From Stutzerimonas stutzeri (GTDB taxonomy: Bacteria > Pseudomonadota > Gammaproteobacteria > Pseudomonadales > Pseudomonadaceae), in NCBI GenBank assembly GCA_002387205.1, contig DGLA01000019.1, positions 1-64,000 of the forward strand: a stretch of 64,000 nucleotides of DNA. The letters run 5' to 3'. Below are positions 24,424 through 33,626 of this stretch, one piece after another. A program made the position numbers and the translations under genes. The notes below the pieces were generated by a model. The model worked only from the letters and a program-made list of their open reading frames with translations. It had not been told where the DNA came from and searched no databases. The stretch's first letter is position 1; each line of letters begins with the position of its first letter.

Positions 24424-26028
24424 ATGACCGACCAAAGCACTCGCCTTCCCGTCCGCCGCGCGCTGATCAGCGTGTCCGACAAGACCGGCGTCGTTGATTT
24501 TGCCCGCGCCCTCGCCGCCCTCGGCGTCGAAATCCTGTCCACCGGCGGCACCTTCAAGCTGCTGCAAGACAACGGCATCGCTGCGGTGGAAGTCGCCGAT
24601 TACACGGGCTTCCCGGAAATGATGGATGGTCGGGTCAAGACGCTGCATCCGAAGATCCATGGCGGCATTCTTGGCCGCCGTGACCTGGATGGCGAGGTCA
24701 TGGCTGAGCACGGCATCAACCCCATCGATCTGGTTGCCGTCAATCTCTACCCCTTCGCAGCCACCGTGGCCAAGCCCGGCTGCACGCTGCCCGATGCCAT
24801 CGAGAACATCGACATCGGTGGACCTACAATGGTCCGCAGCGCAGCGAAGAACCACAAGGACGTCGCCATCGTGGTCAATGCCGACGATTATGACGACGTC
24901 ATTGAAAATCTCGGAAATGGTGGGCTGACCTATGCCCAGCGCTTCGACCTGGCGCTCAAGGCCTTCGAGCACACTGCTTCCTATGACGGCATGATTGCCA
25001 ACTACCTTGGAACGGTTGACCAGCGCAGCGAGACACTTTCCACAGAAGGTCGCAGCCTGCTGCCACGCACCTTCACCACCCAGTTCGTCAAGGCGCAGGA
25101 CATGCGCTATGGGGAAAACCCGCACCAGATTGCAGCCTTCTATGTTGAAACCGCCGACGAAGCCTGTATCGCCACGGCTCGTCAGCTGCAAGGCAAGGAA
25201 CTCTCGTTCAACAACGTCGCCGACACGGACGCCGCGCTGGAATGCGTGAAAAGCTTCGTCAAGCCAGCCTGTGTCATCGTCAAGCATGCCAATCCTTGTG
25301 GCGTTGCGGTGGTTCCGGAAGCCGATGGTGGCATTCGTCAGGCCTACGAACTGGCCTACGCCACCGACAGCGAATCAGCCTTTGGCGGCATCATCGCCTT
25401 CAACCGTGAACTGGACGGCGAAACCGCGAAAGCCATCGTCGAGCGTCAGTTCGTCGAGGTGATCATTGCGCCGAGCATTTCCGCCGCAGCCCGTGACATC
25501 GTGGCAAGCAAAGCAAACGTGCGGCTACTCGAATGCGGACAGTGGCCAGCAGAACGGGCACCCGGCTGGGACTTCAAGCGAGTCAATGGCGGTTTGCTGG
25601 TACAGAGCCGTGACATTGCGATGATCAGCGAAGCCGACCTAAAGGTAGTGACTCGCCGCGCACCCTCCGAACAGGAAATCCATGATCTGATCTTCGCCTG
25701 GAAAGTGGCCAAGTTCGTCAAGTCCAACGCCATCGTCTACGCCAGGAACCGCCAGACCGTGGGCGTCGGTGCCGGCCAGATGAGCCGGGTCAACTCTGCC
25801 CGCATCGCTGCAATCAAGGCCGAGCACGCCGGGCTGCCGGTAGCTGGAGCGGTCATGGCCAGCGACGCTTTCTTCCCGTTCCGCGACGGCATCGATAACG
25901 CAGCCAAGGCGGGTATCACCGCAGTAATCCAGCCTGGCGGCTCCATGCGCGACGCCGAAGTCATCGCGGCTGCAGACGAGGCGGGAATCGCCATGGTATT
26001 TACCGGCATGCGCCATTTCAGACACTAA
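24424..26028 (+). CDS. purH: Bifunctional AICAR formyltransferase/IMP cyclohydrolase
   Basis: PurH catalyses the last two steps of IMP synthesis. The 534 residues contain an N-terminal cyclohydrolase domain with a methylglyoxal-synthase-like fold (RRALISVSDKTGVVDFARAL, STGGTFKLL) and a C-terminal AICAR transformylase domain (MRYGENPHQ; VKHANPCGVA with catalytic Lys-His; ESAFGGIIAFN). Length is normal. Fis lies upstream beyond a repeat array; purD follows, the standard pseudomonad order purH-purD. Confidence 0.98.
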   Translation: MTDQSTRLPVRRALISVSDKTGVVDFARALAALGVEILSTGGTFKLLQDNGIAAVEVADYTGFPEMMDGRVKTLHPKIHGGILGRRDLDGEVMAEHGINPIDLVAVNLYPFAATVAKPGCTLPDAIENIDIGGPTMVRSAAKNHKDVAIVVNADDYDDVIENLGNGGLTYAQRFDLALKAFEHTASYDGMIANYLGTVDQRSETLSTEGRSLLPRTFTTQFVKAQDMRYGENPHQIAAFYVETADEACIATARQLQGKELSFNNVADTDAALECVKSFVKPACVIVKHANPCGVAVVPEADGGIRQAYELAYATDSESAFGGIIAFNRELDGETAKAIVERQFVEVIIAPSISAAARDIVASKANVRLLECGQWPAERAPGWDFKRVNGGLLVQSRDIAMISEADLKVVTRRAPSEQEIHDLIFAWKVAKFVKSNAIVYARNRQTVGVGAGQMSRVNSARIAAIKAEHAGLPVAGAVMASDAFFPFRDGIDNAAKAGITAVIQPGGSMRDAEVIAAADEAGIAMVFTGMRHFRH

Positions 26029-26033
26029 CAGCG

Positions 26034-26114
26034 AGCCGCAGGCCACAAGCTGTAAGCCACAAGCGAGAAGCGTATATGCCTTTACTTGCAGCTTGCAGCT
26101 TGCCGCTTGCAGCT
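26034..26114 (+). repeat. Imperfect inverted repeat built of heptamers (CTTGCAG) between purH and purD
   Basis: The right arm (26085-26112) is four contiguous CTTGC[A/C]G units, exactly the reverse complement of the AAGCTGC array after accC. The left arm (26034-26070) is a degenerate AAGC-rich counterpart, so the whole can fold into a long imperfect hairpin with a loop near 26071-26084. It begins 5 bases after the purH stop and ends 20 bases before the purD start. Confidence 0.8.
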
Positions 26115-26133
26115 CTCTGCGCAGGAGAGACCC

Positions 26134-27423
26134 ATGAATATCTTGATCATCGGCAGCGGCGGCCGCGAGCACGCGCTGGCCTGGAAGGTCGCGCAGGACC
26201 CACGTGTCGATAAGGTTTTCGTTGCCCCAGGTAATGCCGGCACCGCAACCGAGACAAAATGCGAAAACGTGGCAATCGACGTCCTGGCCATCGAGCAACT
26301 GGCAGACTTCGCCGAGAAGAATGTTCAGCTGACCATCGTGGGTCCTGAAGCCCCACTGGTCAAAGGCGTGGTCGACCTGTTTCGTAGCCGCGGCCTCGAT
26401 TGCTTTGGCCCGACCGCTGCCGCTGCGCAACTGGAAGGTTCAAAGGCCTTCACCAAGGATTTCCTGGCTCGCCATCAGATCCCCACCGCCGACTACCAGA
26501 ATTTCACCGAGATCGAGCCGGCGCTGGCCTACCTGCGGGACAAAGGCGCGCCGATTGTAATCAAGGCCGACGGCCTGGCGGCCGGCAAGGGCGTGATCGT
26601 CGCCATGACGCTGGCAGAAGCCGAGGAAGCGGTACGCGACATGCTTTCCGGCAATGTCTTCGGCAGTGCTGGCTCGCGGGTCGTCATCGAGGAGTTTCTC
26701 GACGGCGAAGAGGCGAGTTTCATCGTGATGGTCGACGGCGCGAACGTGCTGCCAATGGCCACCAGCCAGGACCACAAACGCGTGGGCGATGGAGACAGCG
26801 GACCGAACACTGGCGGCATGGGGGCCTACTCACCGGCGCCGGTCGTAACCGCAGATGTGCATCAGCGGGTCATGGACGAAGTCATCTGGCCCACCGTCAA
26901 GGGCATGGCCGCCGAAGGCAATGTGTACACAGGCTTCCTCTACGCAGGCCTGATGATCGACCGCAGCGGCGCACCCAAGGTGATCGAGTTCAACTGTCGC
27001 TTTGGCGACCCGGAAACGCAGCCAATCATGCTGCGGCTGCAGTCCAGCCTTGTGCTGCTCGTCGAGGCAGCGTTGGCCAAGGCGCTGGACAAGATCGAGG
27101 CGCAGTGGGATCCGCGGCCAAGCCTGGGTGTGGTGTTGGCGGCTGGCGGCTATCCCGGCGACTATGCCAAGGGGACCCCGATACACGGACTGGACGAGGC
27201 TGGCAAGCTGGACGGCAAGGTTTTCCATGCCGGAACGGGCCTGAAGGATGGCCAGATCGTGACTACAGGTGGTCGCGTATTGTGCGCCACGGCCATGGGC
27301 GAAACGGTAGCCGATGCCCAGCAGAATGCTTATGCCCTGGCCGCGCGCGTGGAGTGGGACGGGCATTTCTATCGTCACGACATTGGATACCGCGCCATTG
27401 CACGCGAACAAGGCGAGAGCTGA
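26134..27423 (+). CDS. purD: Phosphoribosylamine--glycine ligase (GAR synthetase)
   Basis: PurD joins phosphoribosylamine and glycine with ATP in the second step of purine synthesis. The 429 residues form an ATP-grasp enzyme: MNILIIGSGGREHALAWK at the N-terminus, the GAR synthetase segment NCRFGDPETQ, and GVVLAAGGYPG near the C-terminus. The start is the ATG at 26134 behind GGAGAGA. An open extension upstream (LQLAACRLQL) is only a translation of the heptamer repeat. Confidence 0.97.
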   Translation: MNILIIGSGGREHALAWKVAQDPRVDKVFVAPGNAGTATETKCENVAIDVLAIEQLADFAEKNVQLTIVGPEAPLVKGVVDLFRSRGLDCFGPTAAAAQLEGSKAFTKDFLARHQIPTADYQNFTEIEPALAYLRDKGAPIVIKADGLAAGKGVIVAMTLAEAEEAVRDMLSGNVFGSAGSRVVIEEFLDGEEASFIVMVDGANVLPMATSQDHKRVGDGDSGPNTGGMGAYSPAPVVTADVHQRVMDEVIWPTVKGMAAEGNVYTGFLYAGLMIDRSGAPKVIEFNCRFGDPETQPIMLRLQSSLVLLVEAALAKALDKIEAQWDPRPSLGVVLAAGGYPGDYAKGTPIHGLDEAGKLDGKVFHAGTGLKDGQIVTTGGRVLCATAMGETVADAQQNAYALAARVEWDGHFYRHDIGYRAIAREQGES

Positions 27424-27534
27424 CGTCCCTGGACGTGATGCGCGCTGCTGCCTATCCGCTCGTGGTTGCGTGCATTACAGCATCTTGTTCTCATGCCTAT
27501 AATCCGCCGTCAATGAGCTGAAGGGACTTCAATC

Positions 27535-30351
27535 GTGCGTCGACTCTGGGTCGCCATCGCTTTAACCTTCAGTCTCATGCTGGCTGCGCTGAGCGCTTCT
27601 TTGCCCAGCGTGGCAGCACCGGTCGAGCCCTCTGCCCCATCACCAGCAACCGACACCCAGGCTTCGCCGCAGAACTGGCGCCTGCTGATCGATCAATCAG
27701 GCCAACTCACACTCGAGGAGATACTCGGTCAACGCGGCCTGTTCCAGCGTATCGAAAAACTGTCCTACGCAGCGCCAGCCAGCGAAAATGCCGTCTGGCT
27801 ACAGGTAAGCCTGCCACCCTTCGCCCACCCCAACTGGCTCTGGGTCTTCGCACCCCGTGTGCAATATCTCGATTTCTACCTCCTGCGCGACGGCGAGCTG
27901 GAGCGGCATGTTGAAACAGGCGAGCTGAAGCCGCTTGAATCGCGCCCTCTGCCGGCCCGTGCGTATCTGTTTTCGTTGCCAAATGACGGGGCACCTCGCG
28001 AGGCTTATATACGTCTGCAGTCGTCGCATCCGATCACCGCCTGGTTCTATACGGTCGACGAGCGAGGCCTCGTGGAACAGGCCCGCCCGGCTTATCTATT
28101 CGGTGCATTGTTCGGCGCCTTGTCCCTGTTGCTGATCTACAACCTGCTGCGTTTCGCCTACACGCTCAGCTATAGCCATATCTGGCTGGCGCTGCTGCAC
28201 GGCGCACTACTGACCTGCGCCGTAGCCAATCTGGGCCTGCTCGCTGTGTGGGTACCTCGGTTGCTTTACAGCCAGCCACTGGTTGCGGACATGGCTGCCC
28301 TGCTCGCCTGCATTTCGCTGCTGGTGTTCACCCTGGGCTTTTTCCAGCATCGGCGCAGGCGCTGGGTCAGCTGGATGCTGTCGACCCAGGTGGCCCTTGT
28401 CGTGGCACTGGCGGCGGTCATCATGTTCACAGGCCAGCTTTGGTACAGCTGGCTTATCTATGTCATGGTCCTGGCGGCCGCCGCCAGCGTGACGCTAGTT
28501 GCCTTTCACCATTGGCGACTCCAATACGATCCAGCTCGGCTGCTGGTCGCCGGCATGCTCATCTTCGACGCAGGTTTCATATCTGTTCTGCCGGTTCTGC
28601 TGGGTTTGAGCGAACTTGATCCCAACTGGCTCACCGGTGTGGTGTTCAGCATGGCGACCTGTTCGGGGCTGATTCTTAGTTTCGCTCTGCTTGAGCGGCA
28701 ACGGCAGATCCAGGCTGACAATCGTAATCAGCACACTGCCGAGGCGGTCACCAGCGCAGAACTGCGCACCAAGGCAGACTTCCTGGCCAAGATCAGCCAC
28801 GAAATTCGTACACCCATGAACGGCGTACTGGGCATGAGTGAGCTGTTGCTCAGCACTTCGCTGTCCGCGAAGCAGCGCGACTATGTCCAGACGATCCACA
28901 GCTCGGGCAACGAGTTGCTCAACCTCATCAACGAGATCCTGGATATTTCCAAGCTGGAATCGGGACAGATCGAACTGGATGACGTTCAGTTCGACCTCAA
29001 CGCACTGATCGAGGACTGCCTGGGTATCTTCCGTGCCAAGGCGGAACAACAAAAGGTCGAACTCATCAGCTTCATCCAGCCGCAGATGCCGCATGTAGTC
29101 GCCGGGGACCCGACACGCCTGCGCCAGGCCTTGCTCAACCTGTTGGATAACGCATTCAAGCAAACCGACGAAGGCGAAGTGCTGGTGATTGCCGCCATCG
29201 ATGACAGCAATGAGCAACCGCGCCTGCGCATAACGGTCCAGGACAGCGGCCGCCCGCTGGAAGCGCAGGAACGCGACGCGCTGCTCAATGCCGCCCTGGA
29301 CAGTCGCGACTTCCTCGCCGCGACCCGTCATGGCGGTCGACTAGGCCTGATCATTGCCCGCCAGCTTGTTCATCTGATGGGGGGTGAGTTCGGCATACAA
29401 ACCAGCGGTCTGGCCGGAAATACCCTTTGGATCAGCCTTCCGCTCGGCGCCGATGTCCTCGAGCAGCCGCACGGCGATCTGGACCTGTCGTTGAAAGGCA
29501 CCCGTTTGCTCGTTGTGGACGACAACGACACCTGCCGCAAGGTACTCAGTCAGCAATGCAGCAGCTGGGGCATGGAAGTCAGTGCCGTCGCATCCGGCAA
29601 GGAGGCTCTGGCGCTGCTGCGCACCAAGGCCCATCTGAACGAGTATTTCGACGTAGTTCTGCTCGATCAGGACATGCCCGGCATGACGGGCATGCAACTG
29701 GCCAGCAAGATCAAGGAAGATTTCAGCCTCAACCATGACATTATCCTGGTGATGCTGACAGGCATGAGCAGCGCACCCAGCAAGATCATCGCACGCAACG
29801 CCGGCATCAAGCGCATCCTGGCCAAGCCTGTTGCCGGTTATACCCTGAAGACGACACTGGCCGACGAACTGGCCCGACGCAACACAGCCCCGACGTTGCG
29901 TCCCACCACCACCCAGTCGAGCACGCCCTTGTCAGTACCGGATGACTTCCGGATTCTGGTTGCCGAAGACAACAGCATTTCCACCAAGGTCATCCGCGGC
30001 ATGCTGAACAAGCTGAACCTCAAGCCGGACACGGCCAGCAATGGCGAAGAGGCTCTGGCCGCCATCAAGGCGCAGCCCTACGACCTGGTGCTGATGGATT
30101 GCGAGATGCCGGTGATGGATGGTTTCCAGGCCACCGCACAGTTGCGCAGCTGGGAAATTGCCGAGAACCGGCCGAGAACGCCTGTGGTGGCGCTGACCGC
30201 GCACATTCTCAGCGAACATCGCGAGCGCGCCAGGGAGGCAGGCATGGACGGACATATGTCCAAGCCGGTCGAAATGTCCCAGCTTCGCGAGCTGATCGAG
30301 CACTGGGTCGAGGTTCGGGCCGCCAAGACCGAGCCCGACCCGCAACCCTGA
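27535..30351 (+). CDS. retS: RetS-type hybrid sensor histidine kinase with two receiver domains
   Basis: RetS restrains the GacS/GacA-Rsm pathway and so favours planktonic, acute-type behaviour over biofilm. The order is signal peptide, periplasmic 7TMR-DISMED2 domain (about 45-180), seven helices (about 185-385), H-box SHEIRTPMNG (His422), ATPase domain, receiver 1 (Asp711) and receiver 2 (Asp855). The 938 residues match P. aeruginosa RetS closely, and purD upstream is the same neighbour. The start is GTG with GAAGGGA. The G1 box reads DSGRP, not DxGxG, so ATP binding may be weak. Confidence 0.95.
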   Translation: MRRLWVAIALTFSLMLAALSASLPSVAAPVEPSAPSPATDTQASPQNWRLLIDQSGQLTLEEILGQRGLFQRIEKLSYAAPASENAVWLQVSLPPFAHPNWLWVFAPRVQYLDFYLLRDGELERHVETGELKPLESRPLPARAYLFSLPNDGAPREAYIRLQSSHPITAWFYTVDERGLVEQARPAYLFGALFGALSLLLIYNLLRFAYTLSYSHIWLALLHGALLTCAVANLGLLAVWVPRLLYSQPLVADMAALLACISLLVFTLGFFQHRRRRWVSWMLSTQVALVVALAAVIMFTGQLWYSWLIYVMVLAAAASVTLVAFHHWRLQYDPARLLVAGMLIFDAGFISVLPVLLGLSELDPNWLTGVVFSMATCSGLILSFALLERQRQIQADNRNQHTAEAVTSAELRTKADFLAKISHEIRTPMNGVLGMSELLLSTSLSAKQRDYVQTIHSSGNELLNLINEILDISKLESGQIELDDVQFDLNALIEDCLGIFRAKAEQQKVELISFIQPQMPHVVAGDPTRLRQALLNLLDNAFKQTDEGEVLVIAAIDDSNEQPRLRITVQDSGRPLEAQERDALLNAALDSRDFLAATRHGGRLGLIIARQLVHLMGGEFGIQTSGLAGNTLWISLPLGADVLEQPHGDLDLSLKGTRLLVVDDNDTCRKVLSQQCSSWGMEVSAVASGKEALALLRTKAHLNEYFDVVLLDQDMPGMTGMQLASKIKEDFSLNHDIILVMLTGMSSAPSKIIARNAGIKRILAKPVAGYTLKTTLADELARRNTAPTLRPTTTQSSTPLSVPDDFRILVAEDNSISTKVIRGMLNKLNLKPDTASNGEEALAAIKAQPYDLVLMDCEMPVMDGFQATAQLRSWEIAENRPRTPVVALTAHILSEHRERAREAGMDGHMSKPVEMSQLRELIEHWVEVRAAKTEPDPQP

Positions 30352-30356
30352 GTGCT

Positions 30357-31607
30357 CTACGCCCTCCTCTCGCGAACGTCGGCGATAATAAACAGGCTTT
30401 CCGGCTGCGCAGGCATCCGTGAGGGAGCCATCTGTAGTTCCTGAGCCGGCACCGCATAGTCCATATGGCGTGTCAGCATGCGCAGGGCAGCCATCAGCAA
30501 AGCGATGGCCAGGGGTTCCCCTGGACAACGGTGTCCGGTCGCAGCATCGCCCCCTCCCTGGGTAATGAAATTGAACGCCCCTTTATTCCACTCGTGAAAG
30601 CGCTCGGGGCGAAACTCTTCCGGATTCTCCCAGAGCCGTTCGTCACGGTTGGTGCCATAAAGATCCAGCAGGACCCGGGTTCCCTTGGGAAACAGGTAGC
30701 CACGCCACTCGAAATCCTCACGCACCCTCGCCGCGGTAAAGGGAAAGAAGGCATGGAGCCGCCGCACCTCCTGCGCGAAGGGTTCGAGCATGTCGTCATC
30801 CTGCTGCAGCCGTGCGCGCCACTGAGGATGGGCAAGCAATTCCAATGCGGCGTAGATGACGAAGCGCGCTACCGCAACCGTGGGCCGCAGCAGGTTGAGC
30901 ATTTCTACCGCCGCGGTTTTCTCATCCAGTGGCTGTCCGTCCGCATCACGATGCCGTGCGACCACGGCCAACGCCCGAGACTCGCCAAGCGCAACACTGC
31001 CGTTGCGAACCTCCGAAATCAGCGTGACGAGCCAGCTTTCGGTCTCCCGACGCGCCTTGCGTGCCTTCCAGTGCCGCGCACCAATGCCACCGGCCCCGTC
31101 GATCAAAGCGGCCAACTGGTCACGTCGCACGGGCAACTCGTCTGCAGTTACCGGTACACCGGCCCACTGACATACTGAGCGTGCAAGTATCGCCTGTACT
31201 TCGGGCAGCAAGGTTATTCGCTCGCGGCCGGCCCAACCCGGGATCGCCTCCTGCCAGTTGCGCTCGGTCAGTTTTACCAAATCATGCACGGCACCATCTG
31301 TCAGCAATGACATGAACATTCGTTTGCGTTGCTTATGGGGCTCATCATCTAGCCCTTGCACCCCGCCCCGACCAAAGAGGGTCTTTTGCAACATGCGTGG
31401 GGCGGCGTGCCGACGCTGGAACAGCCGCTCGTCATAGAACAGCTTTGCGGCGTCCTCGCCGGTCATGCAAATGGTGTCCTGCATCAGGAGGCGGACCTGA
31501 AATACATCGGTACCAAGTGCGCGACAACGGCTCGAAATGAAGGGGTATCCTTCCCGCAGCAATGCCAGGGAGCTGTCCACATCGGGAATGCGTGGAATAT
31601 CGGCCAT
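30357..31607 (-). CDS. CYP152-family cytochrome P450 (fatty-acid peroxygenase type)
   Basis: CYP152 enzymes use hydrogen peroxide to hydroxylate or decarboxylate fatty acids without a reductase. The 416 residues align from memory with Bacillus P450-BSbeta and OleT throughout. The heme ligand is in GHRCPGE (Cys361). Arg241-Pro242 (LRPTVAVARF) corresponds to the arginine that holds the substrate carboxylate. Residue 84 in GVQGLD is Gln, as in hydroxylating BSbeta, rather than the His of the decarboxylase OleT. The ATG has AAGGTG upstream. The gene is convergent with retS, 5 bases apart. Confidence 0.9.
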   Translation of the reverse strand: MADIPRIPDVDSSLALLREGYPFISSRCRALGTDVFQVRLLMQDTICMTGEDAAKLFYDERLFQRRHAAPRMLQKTLFGRGGVQGLDDEPHKQRKRMFMSLLTDGAVHDLVKLTERNWQEAIPGWAGRERITLLPEVQAILARSVCQWAGVPVTADELPVRRDQLAALIDGAGGIGARHWKARKARRETESWLVTLISEVRNGSVALGESRALAVVARHRDADGQPLDEKTAAVEMLNLLRPTVAVARFVIYAALELLAHPQWRARLQQDDDMLEPFAQEVRRLHAFFPFTAARVREDFEWRGYLFPKGTRVLLDLYGTNRDERLWENPEEFRPERFHEWNKGAFNFITQGGGDAATGHRCPGEPLAIALLMAALRMLTRHMDYAVPAQELQMAPSRMPAQPESLFIIADVRERRA

Positions 31608-31811
31608 AAATCACACCTTTTCTGGAGACTGTTGTGGTGGACCACCCACGGCGCTGCGGGTGCCGCGTTTGCCGTGGCCGCAGGCAGCAAACTGAACAAA
31701 TCGCGCCGCTAGCTGCCGATAACAGACCGGCTGAATGAATTCGCGACGCGCCACGCCTGTTATGCCAGCCTCGCCTGAGCCCTGCGCAGCGTCGCCAAGG
31801 AGCCCCACGCA

Positions 31812-32765
31812 ATGATGAAGAGGAGCGATGTCGCCTGGACGCTGATCGGCATCACGGCAGTTCTGCTTTCCGGTTACCTGCTTTTCCAGGAGATACGCAA
31901 TCTCTCACTCGCTGAACTCACCGACAGCCTTGACGCCATCAGCGAGCGCAACTGGCTGCTGGCAGCAGGAGCGACGCTTGGTGCCTATGTCGCGCTGGCC
32001 TGGTACGACCGTATCGCCGTAGCGCATCTTGGCAAGAGCATCTCCTGGTGGTTCATCACGCTCTGCTCGTTTACCACCTACGCGCTAGCGCACAATATCG
32101 GCGCCTCGGTGTTTTCCGGCGCCGTGGTGCGCTATCGCGCCTATCGCAGCAAAGGACTGACTCCGCAGGAAATCGGCGTGCTCATCGTCTTCTGCTCTTT
32201 TACTTTTCTGCTGGGTACGCTCCTGGCTGGCGGCAGCGTTCTCTTGCTGCGGCCTGAACTGCTGGGAAGACTGGTCGATGCCGAGCCCTGGGTTTCCCAG
32301 GCGATCGGCTCTGCGCTGCTGTGCCTGGTGGGCCTTTACCTGATCGGCGCATGGCGACAATTCCCACCGCTGCATCTTGGCAAGTGGCGTATCGAGTATC
32401 CCCGCCTGCCAGTTGTAGGCCGACAGCTGGTAGCGGCGCCCCTGGAGCTTGCCTGCGCTGCGGCCATCATCTACTTCACACTGCCCACCGCCGATAATCC
32501 CGGTTACCTGATCGTGTTAGGTGTGTTTCTGGCATCGTTCTCCCTCGCTCTGCTATCCCACGCTCCCGGCGGGCTAGGTGTGTTGGAAGTGACATTTCTC
32601 GCCGCCCTGCCCGGCATGAAGACGGCCGACGTGCTGGCAGCTCTGATTGTCTTCAGGGCCTTCTACCTCCTGCTGCCGTTCGCCCTGGCGATTCTGGTGG
32701 TAGCGGTATTCGAGGCCGGCCAATGGTCTACCAGGAAAAAACGCGGACAGACGCCTGGCCAGTGA
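31812..32765 (+). CDS. YbhN-family integral membrane protein (lysylphosphatidylglycerol synthase-type flippase domain)
   Basis: The 317-residue protein has about eight membrane helices and the UPF0104/LPG synthase transmembrane motif (HNIGASVFSGAVVRYRAYRSKGLT near residue 100 and SHAPGGLGVLE near residue 240). It lacks the C-terminal aminoacyl-transfer domain of MprF, so it cannot make lysyl-PG; lipid translocation is a family-based guess. The start is ATG at 31812 behind AAGGAG (31815 possible). It is divergent from the P450 gene. Confidence 0.85.
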   Translation: MMKRSDVAWTLIGITAVLLSGYLLFQEIRNLSLAELTDSLDAISERNWLLAAGATLGAYVALAWYDRIAVAHLGKSISWWFITLCSFTTYALAHNIGASVFSGAVVRYRAYRSKGLTPQEIGVLIVFCSFTFLLGTLLAGGSVLLLRPELLGRLVDAEPWVSQAIGSALLCLVGLYLIGAWRQFPPLHLGKWRIEYPRLPVVGRQLVAAPLELACAAAIIYFTLPTADNPGYLIVLGVFLASFSLALLSHAPGGLGVLEVTFLAALPGMKTADVLAALIVFRAFYLLLPFALAILVVAVFEAGQWSTRKKRGQTPGQ

Positions 32766-32853
32766 TGCCCTTTCGCAAAGACACCATTGGCCTATGGCCA
32801 AGCGAACGCCCACGGGCGATCATGCCTGTCCGCTAAAGACGAACTGAAAGTCC

Positions 32854-33612
32854 ATGACCGACGACACCCGCAGCAACCAACCGGGCACTACGCCAACGGC
32901 CGAGCACAAGCCCAGACCGCTGATGGATCTGGCAATCAGCATCGTGATTCCTTCGCTGATCCTGATGAAGCTCAGCAGCGAAGACCGTCTCGGTCCAGAC
33001 GGAGCGCTGCTGCTGGCGCTGGCATTCCCGCTCGGCTGGGGCCTGTTCGAATTGGCCAGATACCGGAAGATCAACTGGATCGCGCTGCTCGGGCTGTTGA
33101 GCGTGCTGCTGACTGGCGGGATCGGCCTCCTCAAGCTCGACCCCCAATGGCTGGCGGTCAAGGAAGCGGCAATCCCGGGCGTCATCGGAATTGTCGTCCT
33201 GGCCTCGACGCGTACGCGCTTTCCTCTGATCCGCACGCTGCTTTACAACCCCAGGGTTCTGAACGTCACCAAGGTTCACCAGCAACTGGAACTGAGGGGG
33301 CATGTCGACTATTTCGAAACGCGCCTGTTACGCGCCACCTATTTTCTCAGCGGGACCTTTTTCTTCTCGTCGTTCATGAACTACGCCCTGGCCAAATGGA
33401 TTGTCCACAGCCCGGCCGGCAGCGAGGCGTTCAATGACGAGTTGGGACGCATGACGCTGCTCAGCTATCCCATGATTGCCATACCCAGCATGCTGATGAT
33501 GATGGCAATCTTTTACTACCTCTGGCGGACGATACACGGCCTGACCGGGCTCCGGCTGGAAGACATCATCGCCAACAACGCCCACCCCGATCACCAGGGC
33601 AAAAACGACTGA
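32854..33612 (+). CDS. VC0807-family integral membrane protein
   Basis: The 252-residue protein has a hydrophilic N-terminus of about 20 residues and about six hydrophobic helices. A charged loop (TRTRFPLIRTLLYNPRVLNVTKVHQ) and the segment FETRLLRATYFLSGTFFFSSFMNYALA are typical of the VC0807 family. The function of this family is not known. It follows the YbhN-like gene by 88 bases on the same strand and may share its transcript. Confidence 0.75.
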   Translation: MTDDTRSNQPGTTPTAEHKPRPLMDLAISIVIPSLILMKLSSEDRLGPDGALLLALAFPLGWGLFELARYRKINWIALLGLLSVLLTGGIGLLKLDPQWLAVKEAAIPGVIGIVVLASTRTRFPLIRTLLYNPRVLNVTKVHQQLELRGHVDYFETRLLRATYFLSGTFFFSSFMNYALAKWIVHSPAGSEAFNDELGRMTLLSYPMIAIPSMLMMMAIFYYLWRTIHGLTGLRLEDIIANNAHPDHQGKND

Positions 33613-33626
33613 GCGTGCCGGTAGGG

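Noticed and set aside
26086..26133. N-terminal extension of PurD (LQLAACRLQL...)
   Set aside because: It translates the heptamer repeat; the ribosome site and family alignment support the ATG at 26134.
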